A DNA stretch of 64,000 bases from NCBI RefSeq assembly GCF_047974105.1, contig NZ_JBHYRS010000001.1, positions 310,001 through 374,000 on the forward strand, read 5' to 3'. Origin of the DNA: Mitsuokella sp047974105. Lineage in GTDB: Bacteria; Bacillota; Negativicutes; Selenomonadales; Selenomonadaceae. This document shows positions 52,403 to 60,970 of this stretch, in pieces. Numbering within the stretch: the first letter of the stretch is position 1; each line of letters begins with the position of its first letter. The notes beneath the pieces were generated by a model. It was not told the DNA's origin, did no database searches, and worked only from the letters and a program-made list of their open reading frames with translations. The translations under genes were made by a program, and so were the position numbers.

Positions 52403-52620
52403 GATTCCGTGGTGCCACCCAAGTGAGGCAAGGCCTCTCTCTCGACGCTTTAACGGGCGTACCCGTCTGACTTTCATCAGCTGCTCCGGGGCGGAACCTC
52501 AAAATACCCTGCTGACTTGCACCGGCCGTCAGCTCTCTAAAAGGGTCTCTTTCCCGGCTTCCCCATCTTCGCCTTTGCTTTTCATTTTGCAATTTTGCAT
52601 TGTCTGCATTTTTCGTGCAT
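52403..52620 (-). promoter_or_regulatory. Serine-type T-box leader of serA
   Basis: The minus strand shows the T-box bases GGGTGGCACCACGG (plus strand 52405-52418) before the terminator at 52366-52402. Stem I lies further 5', and the likely specifier is TCC within GAGGTTCCGCC, a serine codon followed by G. It controls serA, so the amino-acid match is consistent, but the specifier was read by eye and is less sure than the T-box itself. Confidence 0.85.
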
Positions 52621-52626
52621 ATGTGT

Positions 52627-52655
52627 ATTATATGCCATCCACTTTCTGCCGTCAA
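52627..52655 (-). promoter_or_regulatory. Promoter for the serA T-box transcript
   Basis: TTGACG, 17 bases, TATAAT on the minus strand. Confidence 0.85.
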
Positions 52656-52691
52656 GTGTCTGCTCAGAAAAAACAGTTTTTATTTTTCTGC

Positions 52692-52720
52692 TTGCTTTTC
52701 TGTTTTTTTCGCGCTAGAAT
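52692..52720 (+). promoter_or_regulatory. Promoter for serC
   Basis: TTGCTT, 17 bases, TAGAAT on the plus strand, divergent from the serA promoter. Confidence 0.7.
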
Positions 52721-52733
52721 ATAAAAAACGCGA

Positions 52734-52758
52734 GCCTGTCCACAAGACATGGACAGGC
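52734..52758 (+). promoter_or_regulatory. Hairpin in the serC leader
   Basis: GCCTGTCCA / TGGACAGGC with a 7-base loop at the very 5' end of the predicted transcript. A second, weaker GGACT / AGTCC pair follows. No T run, so more likely a stabiliser or regulatory stem than a terminator. Confidence 0.55.
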
Positions 52759-52851
52759 CCGCAAACCGGACTGATTTCCAAAGACAAGTCCGTTAAAAAC
52801 AAGCAGATTCAACAAAATTCAAGATTACAAGAGGTTTTGGGAGGTTTTTTC

Positions 52852-53943
52852 ATGGAAGCAGGTCGCGTCTATAATTTCAACCCGGGTCCGGCAACCCTGC
52901 CGCTCGAGGTACTCAAAGAAGCACAGGCAGAGTTTTTGAACTTCAATCACACTGGTATGTCAATTCTTGAAATCAGCCATCGTGCACCGGCGTATGCCGC
53001 TGTTCACGAGCAGGCAAAGAAAGACATCAAAGAGCTCATGGGCCTCGGCGATGACTACGAAGTCCTGTTCTGCCAGGGCGGTGCCAGCCAGCAGTTCGCA
53101 ATGATCCCGCTGAATTTCGCCACGAAGGAGCATCCGGGCAGCTACGTTCTCTCGGGCAGCTTCGCGGAGAAATCTTACAAAGAGGCCGAGCACCTCGGCG
53201 TCGGTGAAATCATCGCTTCGAGCAAGGAGACGGGCTACCATCATGTACCGCAGCAGGACGAGCTCAAGATTGACCCGAATGCCGCTTATGTCCACGTCTG
53301 CTACAACAACACGATTTACGGCACGGAGTATCACTACGTCCCAGAGACGAACGGCGTGCCTCTCTTTGCCGATATGTCTTCTGACATGCTCTCGCGTCCG
53401 GTTGATTTCCACAAATTCGATTTCATCTACGCAGGCGTACAGAAGAACCTCGGCCCTGCCGGTGTCGTTCTCGTCGTCGCCAAGAAATCGCTGCTCGAAA
53501 ACAGCCCGGAAAAACTGCCGACGATGTTCCGCTACAGCACGTTCTACAAGAAGGATTCGCTCTACAACACGCCGCCTGCTTTCTGCATCTACATGGTCGG
53601 CAAGGTTGCTGCCTGGATCAAGGCACAGGGCGGCCTCGAGGAAATGGAACGCCGCAACATCAAGAAGGCAAAGGTCGTCTACGATGCCATCGACAACTCG
53701 AACGGTTTCTACCGCGGCCATGCCGACAAAGAAAGCCGTTCTTTCATGAACGTCACCTTCCGCCTGCCGAACGAGGAACTTGAGAAGAAATTCGTGGCCG
53801 AAGCTCTCGAGCATCAGCTCAGCGGCGTCAAAGGCCATCGCAGTGTCGGCGGCATGCGTGCCTCGATCTACAATGCCATGCCGTATGAAGGCGCTGTCGC
53901 CCTCGCGGAGTTCATGGACAAATTCCGCAAAGAAAACGCCTAA
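52852..53943 (+). CDS. serC: Phosphoserine aminotransferase
   Basis: 363 residues. Start NFNPGPATLPLEVL, PLP-phosphate stretch FCQGGASQQFAM, and the PLP lysine in YAGVQKNLGPAGVVLVV; MNVTFRLPNEELEKKF and GGMRASIYNAMP at the C-terminus. It makes 3-phosphoserine for serine synthesis and also acts in pyridoxal synthesis. The ATG at 52852 follows GGGAGG by 7 bases. The in-frame ORF further upstream begins before the promoter and is not translated. Divergent from serA. Confidence 0.96.
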   Translation: MEAGRVYNFNPGPATLPLEVLKEAQAEFLNFNHTGMSILEISHRAPAYAAVHEQAKKDIKELMGLGDDYEVLFCQGGASQQFAMIPLNFATKEHPGSYVLSGSFAEKSYKEAEHLGVGEIIASSKETGYHHVPQQDELKIDPNAAYVHVCYNNTIYGTEYHYVPETNGVPLFADMSSDMLSRPVDFHKFDFIYAGVQKNLGPAGVVLVVAKKSLLENSPEKLPTMFRYSTFYKKDSLYNTPPAFCIYMVGKVAAWIKAQGGLEEMERRNIKKAKVVYDAIDNSNGFYRGHADKESRSFMNVTFRLPNEELEKKFVAEALEHQLSGVKGHRSVGGMRASIYNAMPYEGAVALAEFMDKFRKENA

Positions 53944-53963
53944 AATAATTTGATTTGACCGCA

Positions 53964-54007
53964 CAGCTCCTTTTGCCCTGCACCTTTAGAGCAAGAGGGG
54001 CTTTTTG
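53964..54007 (+). terminator. Terminator after serC
   Basis: AGCTCCTTTTGC / GCAAGAGGGGCT pairing followed by TTTTTG on the plus strand. Confidence 0.7.
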
Positions 54008-54027
54008 TTTGAGAAGGGAAGATGTTC

Positions 54028-54786
54028 ATGAATCCCCGCCATACGAATCTCCTTGACATCATCAGCCGGGAAAAACGCGTGTCCGTGACGGAACTTGCCC
54101 GCCTGCTCAAAGTCTCGGAAGTCACAGTCCGCAAGGACCTAAACCTGCTCGCCCATCAGGGCCTTTTAAAACGCGAGCACGGCTTTGCCAGCATGGTCAT
54201 GAGTGATGATATCGGCCATCACCTCTTTTTTCACTATGAGAACAAAAAGCGCATTGCCGAACGGGCCGCACGCTGCGTACAGCCCGGTGAAACCGTCATG
54301 ATTGAATCCGGCAGCTGCTGTACCCTGCTCGCCGAAGAACTTTGCACACGCTGCCGTCATATCACCATCATCACCAATTCTGCCTTCGTCGCCGGCTTTG
54401 TCCGCAAGATTCACGGCGCCCGCGTCATCCTTTTAGGCGGCAGCTACCAGAACGAATCACAGGTCATGGTCGGACCGCTCGTCGGCCTCTGTGCGAGAAA
54501 TTTCCGCGTGGATAAATTTTTTCTCGGCATTGACGGCTTCGATGAAACCGGCGTCAAGAGCAGCGACCGCCTGCGCATCGAAGCCGCGCAGGCCATGGCA
54601 GCCCAGGCCCGCGGCATCATCGTGCTGACGGAATCCGAAAAATTCCGCTGCGAGGCAGCCGGGCTCCTTTTCCCCTTTGAACAGCTGCGTGCCGTCTATA
54701 CCGATGCACAGGCCGAACCGCAAATGATTCAAACACTCGAAGCTCATGGCGTCGATGTTTTCCTCGCCGCCAAAAGCCAGAAATAA
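54028..54786 (+). CDS. DeoR-family transcription regulator
   Basis: 252 residues. The N-terminal helix-turn-helix is RVSVTELARLLKVSEVTVRKDLNLLAHQGLLKREHG. The DeoR sugar-phosphate sensor domain follows, with MIESGSCCTLLAEELC, ITNSAFVAG, VILLGGSY and FLGIDGFDETGVKS. Effectors are usually phosphorylated sugars. The ATG at 54028 is 8 bases after AAGGGA; an ATG two codons earlier is too close to the site. Alone in its unit; no sugar operon is next to it, but glycogen genes lie downstream. Confidence 0.9.
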   Translation: MNPRHTNLLDIISREKRVSVTELARLLKVSEVTVRKDLNLLAHQGLLKREHGFASMVMSDDIGHHLFFHYENKKRIAERAARCVQPGETVMIESGSCCTLLAEELCTRCRHITIITNSAFVAGFVRKIHGARVILLGGSYQNESQVMVGPLVGLCARNFRVDKFFLGIDGFDETGVKSSDRLRIEAAQAMAAQARGIIVLTESEKFRCEAAGLLFPFEQLRAVYTDAQAEPQMIQTLEAHGVDVFLAAKSQK

Positions 54787-54834
54787 AAAAATCCTGCACA
54801 AGCCCTTCGCAGAAGCTTGTGCAGGATTTTTATT
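54786..54834. terminator. Bidirectional terminator
   Basis: AAAAATCCTGCACAAGC / GCTTGTGCAGGATTTTT with T runs on both sides; it separates the DeoR gene and the DUF4127 gene. Confidence 0.92.
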
Positions 54835-54846
54835 TTATTCACTCGC

Positions 54847-56478
54847 TCACTCTTTGGAGAAGTAATTGACTTCCTGAGCAGCCGTATGGATGATATCCGA
54901 TTCGAACATGCGGTTCCACGGGAAACGCACTTCGATATTGGCCAGCGAATCGATTGGCGGCAGATTATCCTCGACAAAGCGCGTGAGCATGCGCTCCGAG
55001 CGCGTTGCGACGGCATCCGTCTTCGAATCGAGGCTGCCGTAGACGCCATCGCCGCGCAGCCAGGTCAGCTGGCGTGCAATGACGTTGCGCACATTGGCCT
55101 GATAAGCCCAGTCATCGAGATAGCGCGTGAGCAGCAGGTCATCGACAGCGTCATTCGTCATGTCCTTCGCGAGCATGCCCTCGCCGATGACAAAGCCCGT
55201 GCTGTTTGTCGGCGTATTCCAGCCGGCATAGGCGCGAATCTTGAAGAGCAGGCCGCGGTCGCGCAGCTCATCCATCAGGGCATTGTCGGAGCCGTTGGCA
55301 TACGCGATATCGGCAATGCCGACCGGATAACCGCGGCTCACGTAATCACTGACGATATCGGCGAAGTATTTCGTGCCTTCGCGCGGCGTGCCGTCATTCT
55401 CGCGGTCATTGGCTTCATACGTTTTGCCATTCGGGTTCGTATTAACCGTCAGCACGAGGTCAGCCTTCTCAGGCGACTTGACCATCATGCCGCCCGCAGC
55501 CGTGACGGCCGCAGCGATGGAATCGCCGATTTTTTCATCGGAGTACGACGGCACCGTGTATTCGCCCTTGCCCCAGTTGTAGCGGGTGTAGACAAACGGC
55601 ACATCGCGGCGGATATCGTTGACAGCGCGTGTCAGCATCAGCATACCGATCTCGTCGATGCCAGCCATGGCCTGAAAACGCGTCTTGCCGAGGTCCTGGC
55701 CCTCAGCAGCGAGATGACGGCTCTCAAGGTGCGTCTGTGAATACGGCGCATTATCGTCGCGGCCAAGCACGAAATAATTGAATGTATTCTTACGCGTCAG
55801 CTGGATCATCTTTTCGTTGGCTGCAAAATTCTTTTCGCGGCGGCCCATCCAGTCGCTAAGAGAAGCCTTCGGAATCAAGCGCTGCAGGAAATCGTATTCC
55901 TTCTTTTCGCGGCGCGTCAGGCCCTCCATCTCCTGCTTGTCCTTGAGTGCCGTATAGCGGAAAATATCGGCACCGTAGTTGCGGTAGTAGCCCGGTTCCT
56001 CATGACCGGAAGCCTCGCCGGAACGCGGCGTGCGCATGATGGAGCCAAAGACGTAAAGCTGCATCTTCGGGTATTCTTTGCGGAATGTCTGGAATTTATC
56101 CACGCGGTCGAGCACTTCTTTTTTCGAATACTCGTGCTTGCGCGAGCCGACCAGACTGCCATAGAGCATGGAGTCCGACGAAATAACGGCAGCATCGGCA
56201 TCCTGTGCATTCTGCTTGAGCCAGTTCCAGAGCTCATCGGGATGACCGAGGTCGCTGCGGCTGCCGAGCATATCATCCGGCGGCACGACTACGTCATACC
56301 CGAGCTTCTTGACAACTTCCGCTGTCTGCTTGTCCGAAATTGGACGATTGTCATGCGGAATGTAGAGGATCTTCTCGACCTTCTGCGTTTTGTGATGAGC
56401 GGACGCTGCCGGCATGACGGCCAACGTCATCATGAGAGTACAGAGCACTGCCGTGAGTGCCATGATACACTTCTTCAA
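54847..56478 (-). CDS. Secreted DUF4127-family protein
   Basis: 543 residues. A signal peptide (MALTAVLCTLMMTLAVMPAASA before HHK) is followed by ILYIPHDNRPISDKQT, the typical beginning of DUF4127 proteins. Later motifs are SSDSMLYGSLVGSRKH, LGRDDNAPYSQTHLESR and YAGWNTPTNSTGFVI. Its role is unknown; the fold resembles alkaline-phosphatase-like or hydrolase proteins only loosely. The start is a TTG at 56478, just after the AGGGAGAGA ribosome site. It is followed by a strong terminator and preceded by an unknown gene at 56521, probably co-transcribed. Confidence 0.85.
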   Translation of the reverse strand: MKKCIMALTAVLCTLMMTLAVMPAASAHHKTQKVEKILYIPHDNRPISDKQTAEVVKKLGYDVVVPPDDMLGSRSDLGHPDELWNWLKQNAQDADAAVISSDSMLYGSLVGSRKHEYSKKEVLDRVDKFQTFRKEYPKMQLYVFGSIMRTPRSGEASGHEEPGYYRNYGADIFRYTALKDKQEMEGLTRREKKEYDFLQRLIPKASLSDWMGRREKNFAANEKMIQLTRKNTFNYFVLGRDDNAPYSQTHLESRHLAAEGQDLGKTRFQAMAGIDEIGMLMLTRAVNDIRRDVPFVYTRYNWGKGEYTVPSYSDEKIGDSIAAAVTAAGGMMVKSPEKADLVLTVNTNPNGKTYEANDRENDGTPREGTKYFADIVSDYVSRGYPVGIADIAYANGSDNALMDELRDRGLLFKIRAYAGWNTPTNSTGFVIGEGMLAKDMTNDAVDDLLLTRYLDDWAYQANVRNVIARQLTWLRGDGVYGSLDSKTDAVATRSERMLTRFVEDNLPPIDSLANIEVRFPWNRMFESDIIHTAAQEVNYFSKE

Positions 56479-56520
56479 AAAATCTCTCCCTTCTTTTTGC
56501 TTTTCACTGCGTTTTTTGTT

Positions 56521-57273
56521 TTAGTTTTCACTTTGCTGGTCAGACGAAGCGGACGAATCTGCCGGACTGTCCTGCTCCGACTGAAGTTCTGTCTCTTTGT
56601 CCTTGAGCAGAGCCACGAGGGCTTTTTTGACATCATCCGGCACATTGAGCTGCGTATCGAACTCGATGCCGCCGTCTTTTGGCGTTGCCCCTTCAATCTC
56701 AATCATATCGGTGAGCTTATGTCCCTGATACTCCGTCCTGCCAAAGTCGGATTCGGCGAGCACCTGGCTGTAATCCACCGTAATCGTGTTGTGCTTGATG
56801 GAAACCGGCAGATTGTCCGGCATATCGATATGACCGACCATGCGCTCTGCCATCGACAGCGAGATGCGCGAAAAAATCCACGACATCAGGCCGTGTTCCG
56901 GGATGTTGCGGCTGCGCACGCGGTACGTCACATACGACTTGTCGCCGTTATGGACGAATTCCTTGATTTCGCCGGATAATTCCACGGGACCGACTTTTTT
57001 CGTCTCCGCGCGGATATCCATCCGGCCATTGGCGTGCGATTTAATGGTCACGCCCGTGACCTGCCCGCCTTCGGGGATGCGCTTGGCAATTGCCTCGTTG
57101 ATGACCGAGTCCGGCACAAAGAGTTTTCCCTGACTGATCTCCAGCAGAGATTCTTTTGACCACGTCTGCTGCAGTACCTTGATGGCCGGACCGTAATCCT
57201 TGACCGACTCCTGTACTTTCGACCAGTCGATGTTCTGGATTTTCTGCACCCAGTTCGCAGGAATATCAATCAT
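56521..57273 (-). CDS. Unknown 250-residue protein
   Basis: Not recognised with confidence. No signal peptide or membrane segment. It starts MIDIPANWVQKIQNIDWSKV; residues 45-200 look beta-rich and repetitive (GKLFVPDSVINEAIAKRIPEG, then alternating strands), a layout that lipid-binding-like (DUF2993-type) proteins also show, but this is a loose resemblance. The C-terminus is acidic and Ser-rich (QSEQDSPADSSASSDQQ). The ATG at 57273 follows AAGGTG. It lies 42 bases before the DUF4127 gene and after the glycogen genes, with a terminator between. Confidence 0.7.
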   Translation of the reverse strand: MIDIPANWVQKIQNIDWSKVQESVKDYGPAIKVLQQTWSKESLLEISQGKLFVPDSVINEAIAKRIPEGGQVTGVTIKSHANGRMDIRAETKKVGPVELSGEIKEFVHNGDKSYVTYRVRSRNIPEHGLMSWIFSRISLSMAERMVGHIDMPDNLPVSIKHNTITVDYSQVLAESDFGRTEYQGHKLTDMIEIEGATPKDGGIEFDTQLNVPDDVKKALVALLKDKETELQSEQDSPADSSASSDQQSEN

Positions 57274-57361
57274 AAAAACACCTTCTATCGATGTAACGTT
57301 GTATGCTTCTCAAAAACAACACTTTTTAGGATACCACAAAATGATGAAAAAAGAAATAAAG

Positions 57362-57392
57362 ACAAGCAAAGAGACGGCCGAAGCCGTCTCCC
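57362..57392 (-). terminator. Terminator after the GH13-GH77 gene
   Basis: GAGACGGC / GCCGTCTC with a TTCG tetraloop, then TTTGCTTG on the minus strand. The T run is short. Confidence 0.75.
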
Positions 57393-57443
57393 ATTCGCCA
57401 ATATACAGCGAAACTATGAAATTTTGAACATTCATCTGAACAT

Positions 57444-60400
57444 TCAGCAGCGGCCAAAGTGCTCCGTCAAGGCACGAAGCTTCTTGGCATCGAGCTTTTT
57501 GAATTCTTCCGGACGCATGCACCAGCGCCAGTTGCCCTCGGATGTGCCCGGTGTATTCATGCGGCAGCTGCCGTCAAGTCCTAAGAGGTCCTGCATCGGG
57601 ATAACGGCGAGTCTTGCATTCGACGCATAGGCAAAGCCGATAAGATGAGCTGCAATTTCTTCCGGTCTGCGTACATCGGCGCGCACGAGGTCGGCCACGG
57701 CCTTGCGCAGCGACGGCGTGATATCCGTCTTGAGCCAGCCAATCAGCGTGTTGTTATCGTGCGTGCCCGTGTAGACGATGCTGTTTTCCGGCACGACCGT
57801 GCCCAGGCGGTGCTGGTTGTTGAGATACAGCGTGAACTCGAGGACTTTCATGCCGGGGAAGCCGCAGTCGTCGCGGAGCTTCTCGACTTCCGGCGTGATG
57901 ATGCCGAGGTCTTCTGCCACGATGGGCAGATTGCCGAGCTCGCGGCGCATTTCATCGAAGAACGGCTTGCCCGGGCCCGGCAACCAGCGTCCCTTGATGG
58001 CATTTTTCGCCTTGCCGTCGACTTCCCAATACGACTCAAAGCCGCGGAAATGGTCGATGCGGGCGATATCGACAAGCGAATAGAGCTTGTGGAAGCGCTT
58101 TTTCCACCAGGCGTAATTCTCAGCCTTCATGGCCTGCCAGTTGTACTGCGGATTGCCCCAGAGCTGTCCCGTCGCACTGAAATAATCTGGCGGTACGCCG
58201 GCAACCGTATGGGCCGTGCCATCGGGATTGAGGTCAAAGAGTTCCTGATTAGCCCAGACATCGGCGCTGTCCTGTGCAAGGAAAATCGGCATATCGCCCA
58301 TGATGCGGATGCCTTTTTCCTTGGCATATTCATGCAGGCGCTGCCACTGGCGGTGGAACAGGAACTGCATGAACTTCTGCAGCTCGATGTTTTCCTCCAG
58401 ACGTTTGCGCAGGGAAGCCAGTGCCTGCGGGTCGCGTTTTTTCACCGGCTCCGGCCAGTCCATCCACACCTTGCCGTCGTATTCCTTCTTGGCTGCTTCA
58501 AACAGGGCATAGTCATCGAGCCAGTAGGCTTCTTCTTTGCAGAACACTTTGTATTCCTGCTGGGCTTCCTCATCCTGCTGGAACGCAGTATGCGCCTTGC
58601 GCAGGCATTTATTCTTGAAGGCGCGTGCCTGCTCAAAGTCGGCCGACGAATCAAAGTCTGCGTACGTGACTTTTGTCTCCTGTTTTGTCAGCCAGCCTCT
58701 TTCCACGAGTTCATCGATATTGATGAGCAACGGGTTGCCGGCAAAAGCCGACGGCGACTGGTACGGCGAATAGCTGAAGCCGACCGGGCCGAGCGGCAGA
58801 ATCTGCCAGACGCTCTGCCCTGCCTCAGCGAGAAAATCGACGAATTTATACGCCTCTTTGCCAAAGTCGCCGACCCCGTATTTCGACGGCAGCGACGTCG
58901 GATGCATGAGCACACCGGCTTCATGCTTGTACTGACGCTCCGGCGGGATATTCTGGAGCAGGAAGCCCTTGAGCGGCAGCAGCTTCACCGTCAGCTGGCC
59001 GTTCTCGACCGTAAAGCGCGTCTCCGGATGAAATGCATCGGCAAAAGCGCCATCGGCAAAGTCGCCGACATTGAGCGTGACGGTTTTTTCTTCCTTGAGA
59101 CTGCGGTTAAAGAGAGAAATGAAGCATTCATCTTTGGCCGGCTCACCGAAGACATCACGGCCGCCGCGCACGACGCGGGCAAAGGCCATGACATCGCCCT
59201 CCGCGTAAAGCGGCAGCAGCTCACCGGTCTGCAGTGCCGTGTGGGCATTGCGCATGTGAATCAGGCGCTCATAGCGGCTGCGCACATACGTATCGCCGCT
59301 TTCCCAGTTGTACGGACGGCGGTTGTACGGGTCTTTGAAGCCCTGCATGGCAATTTCATCGCCGTAGTAAATGCACGGCACACCGGGATACGTCATCTGC
59401 CAGAGTGCAGCCATGAACAGGCGGGCCATGCCGAGATTGTACTGGTCATCCGTCAGCCGCGCGCGCGACTGCTCGATGGCCGGCATGCCGTCGTAGAACG
59501 GCTCTTCGCCGAGAACGGTCATCGCGCGTTCGACATCGTGGCTGCCGATGAGGTTCATCATGGCGTAGAAATTCTCGCGCGGATAATTCTCGCGCAGGCT
59601 CTCGAAGCGCCTGAGGCTCATCTTCGCATCGACATGGCCGAGCAGGAAGTCAAACAGGATTTGGCGGAACGGATAGTTCATGGCCGAATCCATTTCCTGA
59701 CCGCAGAGATATTCACGCGGCACGCCGTAAGCCACTTTGTGCGACGCATCCTCCCAGACCTCGCCAATCATGACGGCCTCAGGATTCGTCTTCTTGAGCT
59801 CTGCAAAAAATGCCTGCGAGAAAGCCGCCGGCAGCTCATCGATGACATCGAGACGCCAGCCCGCAATGCCCTCTTTCATCCAGTGATGCATGACGCTGTC
59901 TTTGTCATAAATGATGAAGTCCATGTACGACGGCGTCGTTTCCTTGACATCCGGCAGCGTGGAGAAATTCCACCAGCTCTCGTATTCGTACGGGAAATTG
60001 CGGAAATTATACCATTCATAATACGGAGAATCCGGCGACTGGAACGCACCAATCGTATCGTACTGGCCTTCGCGGTTAAAATAACGGCTGTTGCTGCCCG
60101 TATGGCTGAACACACCATCGATGATGATGCGGATGCCCTTAGACTTTGCCTTTTCTACGAGATGATGGAACTCTTCATTTGTGCCGAGAATCGGGTCAAT
60201 TTTATGGTAATCGCCCGTATCGTAATGATGATTGCTCTCCGACTCAAAGACCGGATTAAGGTAAATCACCGAAATGCCCAGTTCCTTCAAATAATCGAGC
60301 TTGCCTTCGATGCCCTTGAGATTGCCGCCAAAGAAATCATATGCGACGATTTCCTTGGTATCGGGATCCTTGTAGTAGCACGGGTCATCCTGCCAGCAGG

Positions 60401-60899
60401 CATGGAATACCGCACCCTTTTTCTCAATGATTTTATCGCCCTCACGCGCAAAGCGGTCCGGAAAAATCTGGTACATGACGGCATGCTTGAACCAATCCGG
60501 CGTCTTGGCTCCTTTATTATAAACGGTAATCTGGAAAGACGGGGGAACATGGTCGTAAAGTGTACCCATGCCGCCAAGCTGTTCCGGATTATTGCCATAA
60601 TACCAGGTACCATCCTCCATCGAGATGACAAAATAATACCAGATAAGTCCGCCTTTTTCCGGCAGCGGCAGCCAGCCGCTGTAAAAATGATTCTCCTGCA
60701 GCGGGTCATCCTGCGTCTCAAGAGGAATGAGATGCTCGCCTGTCTGATCCTGCCAGCAGCGCAGAATAACCTGGCGAATCCCCTCTTTTGTCCGCAGGCG
60801 CAACCCCATTCTGACTTTTGTGCCTGCTTCCGCCGCGCCAACCGGCGAGCGGTAATTGATATCCTGAGAGTCATGCCAGACCTGATCTTGCGTCAGCAT
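57444..60899 (-). CDS. Bifunctional GH13 alpha-glucan hydrolase fused to GH77 4-alpha-glucanotransferase (MalQ)
   Basis: 1151 residues. Part 1 (about 1-650): an N-terminal beta domain (about 1-120) like those of neopullulanases, then a GH13 barrel with RIIIDGVFSHTGSNS (region I), GWRLDVIDELP (nucleophile Asp), MIGEVWED (acid Glu) and LIGSHDVERA (region IV with catalytic Asp). Part 2 (about 661-1151): MalQ, with GVLMHPTSLPSKYGVGDFG, RIDHFRGFESYW (nucleophile Asp), VAEDLGIITPEV (acid Glu) and YTGTHDNNTLIGW. The two would trim branches and rearrange the glucan chains. The ATG at 60899 follows GGAGGAG. It follows glgA. Confidence 0.9.
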   Translation of the reverse strand: MLTQDQVWHDSQDINYRSPVGAAEAGTKVRMGLRLRTKEGIRQVILRCWQDQTGEHLIPLETQDDPLQENHFYSGWLPLPEKGGLIWYYFVISMEDGTWYYGNNPEQLGGMGTLYDHVPPSFQITVYNKGAKTPDWFKHAVMYQIFPDRFAREGDKIIEKKGAVFHACWQDDPCYYKDPDTKEIVAYDFFGGNLKGIEGKLDYLKELGISVIYLNPVFESESNHHYDTGDYHKIDPILGTNEEFHHLVEKAKSKGIRIIIDGVFSHTGSNSRYFNREGQYDTIGAFQSPDSPYYEWYNFRNFPYEYESWWNFSTLPDVKETTPSYMDFIIYDKDSVMHHWMKEGIAGWRLDVIDELPAAFSQAFFAELKKTNPEAVMIGEVWEDASHKVAYGVPREYLCGQEMDSAMNYPFRQILFDFLLGHVDAKMSLRRFESLRENYPRENFYAMMNLIGSHDVERAMTVLGEEPFYDGMPAIEQSRARLTDDQYNLGMARLFMAALWQMTYPGVPCIYYGDEIAMQGFKDPYNRRPYNWESGDTYVRSRYERLIHMRNAHTALQTGELLPLYAEGDVMAFARVVRGGRDVFGEPAKDECFISLFNRSLKEEKTVTLNVGDFADGAFADAFHPETRFTVENGQLTVKLLPLKGFLLQNIPPERQYKHEAGVLMHPTSLPSKYGVGDFGKEAYKFVDFLAEAGQSVWQILPLGPVGFSYSPYQSPSAFAGNPLLINIDELVERGWLTKQETKVTYADFDSSADFEQARAFKNKCLRKAHTAFQQDEEAQQEYKVFCKEEAYWLDDYALFEAAKKEYDGKVWMDWPEPVKKRDPQALASLRKRLEENIELQKFMQFLFHRQWQRLHEYAKEKGIRIMGDMPIFLAQDSADVWANQELFDLNPDGTAHTVAGVPPDYFSATGQLWGNPQYNWQAMKAENYAWWKKRFHKLYSLVDIARIDHFRGFESYWEVDGKAKNAIKGRWLPGPGKPFFDEMRRELGNLPIVAEDLGIITPEVEKLRDDCGFPGMKVLEFTLYLNNQHRLGTVVPENSIVYTGTHDNNTLIGWLKTDITPSLRKAVADLVRADVRRPEEIAAHLIGFAYASNARLAVIPMQDLLGLDGSCRMNTPGTSEGNWRWCMRPEEFKKLDAKKLRALTEHFGRC

Positions 60900-60970
60900 G
60901 AAAACTCCTCCTTCCAAATCGAAAAGAAAGGCGGCATGAACTGCCGCCCTCCTTCTCACTTGCTCATTTC

